A stretch of 64,000 nucleotides of DNA from Lentinus brumalis. Taxonomy: Eukaryota > Basidiomycota > Agaricomycetes > Polyporales > Polyporaceae. Location of the stretch: contig MARA01000009.1 in assembly GCA_001792895.1 (NCBI GenBank), forward strand, positions 1,054,001 through 1,118,000, given 5' to 3'. The notes under the pieces were generated by a model. It had not been told where the DNA came from. It saw only the letters and a list, made by a program, of their open reading frames with translations, and searched no databases. The translations under genes and the position numbers were made by a program. Each line of letters begins with the position of its first letter. Positions within the stretch are counted from its first letter, which is position 1. Shown here piece by piece: positions 57,900-64,000 of this stretch.

Positions 57900-59720
57900 A
57901 CCGTTTAGATGATACAGCATTCAGGAGAGAATAGAACGGCCACGAAGGCGACGGAGGGCCTGGGATAGAGCTTGCGTCAAAGTCAGTACTCATAAGAGCG
58001 CAACATGGCAGCGCGAGGGAATTACGAGGTCGTGAACTTTGCGCCTCCTGAGGCACCCGTTGCAGCAGAGAAGAAGTCAATAGCTCTTTCTCACGGCGGG
58101 TACAGTTGCCAGAAGAGAGGTGCATACATACACAGCGAGGCGAGACGGACGCAGCCAGAGGCAGCGAGAGGCAAGCCTGCTCGCATGGCTGCCACGTGCG
58201 TTCGATGACATGATGTCATTTGTCCTGACGAGCTGCCAGTGCCAGCTCTCCGAATGCCTTTCTCCCTCTCCTTCCTCTCCCTCATGCTTCCTCGATCGTC
58301 TCTGGCCAGACCATCTGCTACGGACTGTACAAGATTTTACACTGCGTTGGACTTGTCTGCGCGGCGGACATGGCTGGACACCCCCACGACGCACTGTCCA
58401 CCTTTCACGACGCGACAACTCGAACACCTACGGCAACTATCGCAGCTTAATTGCAGACTCATGACGCCCCAAGCACGCTGTAGTTGCTGCAGCGGCAGTT
58501 TGATTTGCTTCCGGAGCCTGAGACCGTGTGTACTATCCGGAGTTTGCGTCCGCGGTGAGTAGTCGTGCAAGTACTGTAGGCTCCTCGTCGGAATCAAGGT
58601 CAGCTTTCGCGATTCAGTACCATGTACCATTGCCCAACGATGGGAGACCTCACACATAATAACCCACAGATCCCCTCCCTACGGCTCTCGTGCACCATCG
58701 ATCGGTCGGGAGAAGGTCGATGCCTGCGGTTCTTCAACTTGCAAGACTCAAGCGCACCTGGTTGGAATCAGCTTCGATTCTGAGGAGCATGAACAGGCAT
58801 GGACGCACCGATGGCAATTTAAGGACATCACGATCAGGCGAGTCGTCCGCGTTATTCGCAGCACCTACTCTCTCGCCCCCGCCTTCCGCCGTCATGACTA
58901 TCCCATGCTGCCGTCCCTCAATACATCGTCGTCCTCCATCTCGGCTCTGCTCGGTATCGTTGCCCATCCACCCTCCTGCAGGTTCTGGTGCTTAACGCCC
59001 TTCCCCTTCCCCGTCCTCGCCCTCGCCCTCGCCCTCGCTCTCTGCTCGGCATCGGCGCATATAGCTCTCGCTAGATCGACATCCCTGTAGCTCAACCCTG
59101 CCTCTTGGACCGACGTATCACACAGGGAGCCCTTGCGCGCGTATCCGAGTCCGACGGGGAGAACGGTGCCGAGTAGAGTTGTGGTAGTTTTCGTCGTCGT
59201 CGTCCGGGGCAGTCTGCGTGCGTGGCTTCTGCCTTCGCTGGTGCCGCCGCGTTCAAATCTGGTCCCCTCCCGGAGCGAGCGCAACTTGGTGCCAAGAACG
59301 GAGGACGTTAAGGTCACTCGCATGCACTTGACTATGTCCTGTCCTCACTGAGACCACTGCATATATGCTACAGGCTGATCTGTTCACCTTCGCGATAAGC
59401 AGAGTGGCGGAGAGACGCATGGCAACGCGAGGGCGGACGTGCACCTGGCGGAGACAGAGATACAGCGCGACAATCTGGCACGGCTGCCCCAGATCTGACA
59501 GCTCCTCGACGTCGTCATGACCATCCACTGTGTGAGGTCCGCAGCCGCGAGTGATTCGCAATTGTCCGCCGACATCATGCAGACTGACGACTGACCCTGG
59601 TCACGTTCGGCCTCGTGCTCGTCCCCAGGATCAGCGTCCAGCTCATGTCCAGCCTCGGGAGGTCTGCGAGTAGTACTCGTTCAGAAGACACACACGCCGC
59701 AAACAATTACGCTGGGCCCG
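57900..59720 (+). pseudogene. Module Y remnant, fifth copy, equivalent to 28505-29700
   Basis: Near 58050 PPEAPVAAEKK stands where AATVAAEH stands in copies A and C. Near 58785-58830 EEHEQAWTHRWQFKDITIR corresponds to the QLKDITIIFALFGYQ exon. YIVVLHLGSAR near 58925 and AETEIQRDNLARLPQI near 59450 correspond to pieces at 28945 and 29490. A CTCGCC hexamer run lies near 59015-59040. There is no MULE at the equivalent position, so this stretch approximates the pre-insertion state. Confidence 0.4.
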
Positions 59721-60199
59721 GCGGCGAGATGTCCGACTGACCCGTCTCAACCAGCTCTGTAATGAAGGTCCGCATCCCTCCCCAGTCTTCGACCAGGGCG
59801 AATTTCTGCTCAGCGACTGCACGGGGAGCACGGAGAAGCACAGACGCGGACAGAAGCGTGCTCTTCGGCATCCACATCTTCGACTGCAGTGCTCGTCACT
59901 GTTGCCTGGCCGCGATGCCTACAGACGGCGATGAGGTTCGTCCTCCAACTTGTTTTTTTTGGATCTCTCGTCTCAGTCGTATCCACCGCACACATGCGGA
60001 CACACGCTACCAGCCAACGCGACGATGCGAGGGTACCGGTGATCACCCGTGCGATTGTACCAATGCCGGCAGCAGGTTCGAGTCGGACCCAGGTGCGACA
60101 TCTTCAAGGTGAGTTAGTGTGGGCCCGAGAGCCGACGCGCAAACGACACTCATCGCAAATACGCCAGACTGCAGCGACCATTCAGTGCTCCGAAGTCGG

Positions 60200-62475
60200 A
60201 ACTGCTTGAGGAGGGCAGGGTGCGGCGGTGTTCCTTCACTATGGAGGATCTGACCTGGACGGGTAGAGATGGTTCGTGAGTCCTCCGCACACCCTATGTC
60301 ATCCGATGTTCAAAGGGACGGTTTGGCTAAGGATCATCTTCGTTCAATCTCCTCCTTCCTGGCATTCAACACGCTTATCAACCACGAACTGATTAATGCC
60401 TAGCCACCAGCGTACGAGGCCAAGACGATCACCGCCCTCCGCGGTCTTGGGCACGCGCTCCGCATTCCACAGCAACCTCGAGAGCATCATCTACCCCTGC
60501 GCGCCAGGTCACTGCCGCGGACGACGAGGGACATGGAGGCAGAGCAGCGGAGGAGACGGGCAGAGACCCAGCTCAATGCTCGGATGACCGTATCACATAG
60601 ACTCCAGATTTCCCGACATCATCGTGCACTGCGTCTGCAGCAGGCAGCCGTGCGTCATGGTCGAGATGGTCGTACTTCCCGCTTGCGCTCGCCCTGGCCC
60701 TGCGTGTCGCATGACGCGTGCCCATGCGCTACTCTCCCAGCCTTCACCGACGATTCGGAGACGCGCTATCGGGCTGACAGCGCGGATGCAGGCTTCTCGG
60801 TCTCAGCTTGACGAGCTTCCATCTTTCGATCCTCCCGACTTCAATATCTGCCGTCTTCACCTCAATGTGCCTACACGGCACGGTCCAGCGCATGGGAGCA
60901 TGCAGCGAAGGCGTCGACCGGGGTCAAGGCCAGGCGGACGCCCGAAGCTCCGCCGGGCCCAGGCTTAGACCTTTGTGACATTCTATCCTCTGCGCGCAGG
61001 AAACTAAGTATCGCGTCACACTGCAGGGTGCATGGATCCAGGCCCGTATCTCCCTCTGCTGAGCCTCCCACCCAGCGAGGGGTGGACTGGTTGACGCTAC
61101 TTCGACGCTACGCGGTAGGCTAAGACGCAAGCGGCGCTGTCTCCTCGTTCTCCACAGCAGCGAACCTCGAACTCGTGGACGCTACGGGGACATGGGCGAC
61201 GTCGGTGAACACGGCGGCCCGGTAGCGAGATCTTGTGCTTGTACTTCCCAGATCTATAGGACCACGACACATCGGACACCGGTAGCTCTGGGATAACTCA
61301 GTCCCTGTTCTCGTCGGGGGCGCAGGTCGGCATGGGCTGGCGGGTTGGACGCGCGACGTGTCCGTGCATCAAGGTGGTCGCGGACTTGTGTGGATCTGGG
61401 AACTGGCCGCCTTCTGCAGTGTACGACTCAGCACCAATCCTCTCCGATCCATCGTTTCCTCTCCATCTGCTCTCACCCTTTCCGTCTAGCTCACATGCGC
61501 TATCCTCTCCGTCCTGGTGGGCCCCGATCTGCCTACTTTCAAGGCATCCTGTGTACGTTGATCGTCTACTCAGACCTTCTGTCCCCCATTCCTCCGCACT
61601 GTATGCGCAGGCGCGAAGAGTGATGCGATATGTGACGCCTATCCATGTGTTGTACATACTACGATACTGCTCTGGACTCGTACTGGACCGCGTGTGGTTT
61701 CCCTGGGACCCTATATGTATCCTATCCGGTCCGAGGTATCAATTTCTCGACTGTCTGGTCGCAGTTGTCTTGTCTTGTCTCTGAGTCTCCGTCTGCGTAC
61801 CTCCGACCAAGCCGCCGACCAACCCCAGGTCCGGGCGTCCGGGAGAGGTGTGCCCCGGATGCGACTCGCATCGGCACGCGCCGTGCGATTCAGGTTCAAT
61901 CCTGAGGCTGAGCGATGAGCAGAAAGCCGTGCCAGCGGAGCCTCCGGGGCCCGAGGACCCGGATGGTGCGTGAACCCGAGTGGATGACATGCAGCGTGGT
62001 GTACGTACATAGGTGCTGTCAGTCGGTGGACGTGGTGGACAGCTTCTTGGAAGACGCTTCGCCGCAATCGCCGCATAATTTGCCATGCACAGGTTGGAGC
62101 CTTGAAGGATACCCCAAGGCCCAGCGCCGTCTGCTCATGGTGTTGGATGTCGTAGGGCACGCAGTATTGCGGAGAAAGGCGGTCTCCTCGACAAGTGCGG
62201 CCGAATAGTATGCGTATACGCTGTGGCCCTGCCCGGGGAGTAAGTGTTTCAGCGCCCGTTACCTGTTCATATGGCGGAATCAGTGCTCACCATGGCCGCG
62301 TAACGCCCACAGAAAACCCAACCACCGTCTGACGGCGCGTACCAAATGTCACCAAGCTGCGCGACGTCCCTGCGTTCCTTGACAGATTGTAGGATCGCGC
62401 ACCTATGAACTGCCGCGTGCCTGCCTACATACGCTGCAGGAAGTTCATCCGTACATCGCCCTAGCCGTCCCTCCT
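60200..62475. repeat. Array upstream block, diverged copy before DUF6535 copy D
   Basis: Similar in order to 12940-14640 and 43950-46200 (for example GTGGACAGCTTCTTGGAAG near 62033 and GGGAGAGGTG near 61841). A frame with ME.EQRRRRAETQLNARMTV near 60535 preserves the coiled-coil-like exon of the upstream remnant. Much more diverged than A against C; no complete gene. Confidence 0.55.
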
Positions 62476-62545
62476 GCCCTTCGTCCTCTTTCATTCTCTA
62501 CTCCGACTACTAGTCGTCTAGGCCTTTTGCAACTCAGCCCCTACA
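62476..62545 (+). promoter_or_regulatory. CT-rich leader of DUF6535 copy D
   Basis: Pyrimidine-rich stretch with CAACTCAGCCCCTACA directly before the ATG, matching the leader of copy C (AACTCAGCCCCTACC). Confidence 0.45.
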
Positions 62546-64000
62546 ATGTCCGAGGAATCAACGACGAACTCCACTCCTACGCAAGGAGTCGCCAATCCCG
62601 CACCCGCAACCGGGGCGCAGCAGCTTTGCATGAGGCACGTAGCTCAGTAGCCGATAGTGGACAACAGGCGAAAGAGCTGCCACAGGTGAGCATAGTTGTT
62701 TTCAGTGAGTTCGCAGGGCTGGCCTTAAGATCTCGCATACAGGCACCCAACGATGCCAAAGCCGAAGAGCCGCAGTGGAAGACCGCGGAAACTATCGAGG
62801 TGAGTGGTACCAGTAGTGTGATGGGTGGCTGCCCGCATGGCTGAACGGTGCACAGGACTACTGGGATACCAGGAAGACGTTTTTTACCGATAAGGAGCGC
62901 ACGGAGGCTTGGGAGGAGACGGTGAAGATTGTGCAGGTCTACAGCGACGAGCTGGTCGACCGATGGAACAAGGAGATGGACAACCTGCTCATCTTTGTAT
63001 GTCACCCACGTCATCACGGTTGCCACTTCGGACTGATGTCATACTTGTGCAGGCGGGTTTGTTCTCGGCAATCCAGACCGCATTCAACGTCGAGTTGTAC
63101 AAGCGCCTCACTCCCGACCCCGATCCCGATCCCGTCCTCGTCGCCCTCGAGAGGATCTCGGCGCAGCTCAGCGGCTTCACTGTGAACCCGGCCTTCGTCA
63201 ACTCTACCCAACCCCGCTTCGTCCTCGGTGATGTGAAGACCCCTGTGGTGCCGCTATGGGTCGTCGTGCTCAACGCGCTCTGGTTCTCGAGTCTCATCTT
63301 GAGCCTGGCCGCCGCATCCATCGCGATCCTGGTGAAGCAATGGCTCACCGAATACCAATCCGGGCTCTCTGGGACGTCGCGCCAGACCGCGCGTCTCCGC
63401 CAGCTTCGTCTCAATAGCTTGAACCAGTGGCGCGTGAAGGAGATCGTCATCTTCCTCCCTGTACTCCTCCAGATCGCCTCAGGGCTGTTCTTCGCTGGGT
63501 TGCTCATCCTGTTGTGGAACCTCAACCGCACCGTGGCTATCGTCGGGACCATCTTGGTCGGGATTCTGGCCGTCTTCTCCCTCTCCACAATCATTATTCC
63601 CAGCGTTGTGACACATTGTCCCTACCTATCACCACCATCACGCGTGGTCTTCGAGCTCACCCGACCATTGCGGAAGGCCATATATCACTGCCGTAGCCAG
63701 CTGTCTTCTTGGCTCCGCATGCTTCCCGGCACCATGGACTGCCTGCGCAACCTGTACTGCCTAAACAACTGGATGGACCGCCTCTCCACAATGCTCTCTC
63801 CGGGCCGACATGACGCTGCCTCCATACTGCCGTGGCGCGGGATGGAAAGTGCCCTGGTTTCTCGACGCACAAAGAAACTAGATGGTGATATGGTAGCAAC
63901 CGCATACACGACCTCTATGCGTATCAATTACCTGAATTACGCCGCTGTGTGCACCACAGAGCTTACCCTCAACGCCACGAAAACCTGCTTCCAGGAAATT
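62546..64000 (+). CDS. DUF6535 membrane protein, copy D (3' end outside window)
   Basis: Exons: 62546-62685, 62743-62799, 62856-62996 and 63053 to the window edge. Exons 2-4 are open without a stop: EPQWKTAETIE; DYWDTRKTFFTDKE; YSDELVDRWNKEMDNLLIF; then AGLFSAIQTAFNVELYKRL, WVVVLNALWFSSLILSLAAA, FLPVLLQIASGLFFAGLLIL and TILVGILAVFSLSTIIIP as four membrane segments, ending at LNATKTCFQEI. It is closest to copy B (LTPDPDPDP, FVLGDVKTP). Exon 1 is odd: from MSEESTTNSTPTQG the frame hits TAG after MRHVAQ, while the frame that fits exon 2 (VADSGQQAKELPQ) has no ATG. So either one base is missing in exon 1 or another start is used. The best candidate for a working gene in the window. Confidence 0.8.

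Noticed and set aside
1..64000. LTR retrotransposons, LINEs, tRNA, rRNA, CRISPR, telomere repeats
   Set aside because: No reverse transcriptase, integrase, tRNA-like fold, repeat-spacer array or TTAGGG run was seen on either strand.

Overview
The window looks like a gene-poor, repeat-rich chromosomal region of a filamentous Agaricomycete, most likely a Polyporales wood-rot fungus. The reasons are GC-rich DNA, many 50-70 nt GT..AG introns, four genes of the fungal membrane-protein family DUF6535, and a MULE/SWIM transposase of the kind common in polypores. No bacterial, rRNA, tRNA, CRISPR or reverse-transcriptase signal was recognised. Almost nothing is an intact gene; most of the window is duplicated, decaying coding sequence.

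Layout. 0-9 kb holds fragments of unrelated genes: two paralogous two-exon gene starts (500-796, 3534-3768), a truncated aspartate aminotransferase (2219-3107) and a piece of a WD40 protein (5862-6718). From about 9.9 kb to the right edge the window is a tandem array. DUF6535 genes start at 14906 (A), 31375 (B), 46459 (C) and 62546 (D), about 15-16.5 kb apart and all on the + strand. A resembles C, and B resembles D, so the array reads as a dimer (A-B, C-D) repeated with a period of about 31 kb. Around the DUF6535 genes lie a shared upstream block (9951-14840, 40999-46393, partial at 36361-39100 and 60200-62475), minus-strand remnants that look like membrane proteins, and plus-strand multi-exon remnants called module Y here.

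Mobile elements. A 4,241-bp MULE (24264-28504) has identical 121-bp inverted ends and a 9-bp target duplication, and sits inside an open frame. A 2,391-bp element without a recognisable transposase (48392-50782) splits DUF6535 copy C. A 1,232-bp element packed with GTCGCG-type repeats (37026-38257) has an 8-bp duplication, and a truncated inverted relative lies at 9324-9743.

How it fits together. I see no pathway or operon. The region looks like a birth-and-death cluster of a lineage-expanded family: repeated segmental duplication, transposon insertion and frameshift decay. Many of the frameshifts are single-base changes in C or G runs, so sequencing error is a serious alternative to real decay and should be excluded first. 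D, cut by the window edge, and B have the best-preserved membrane domains.
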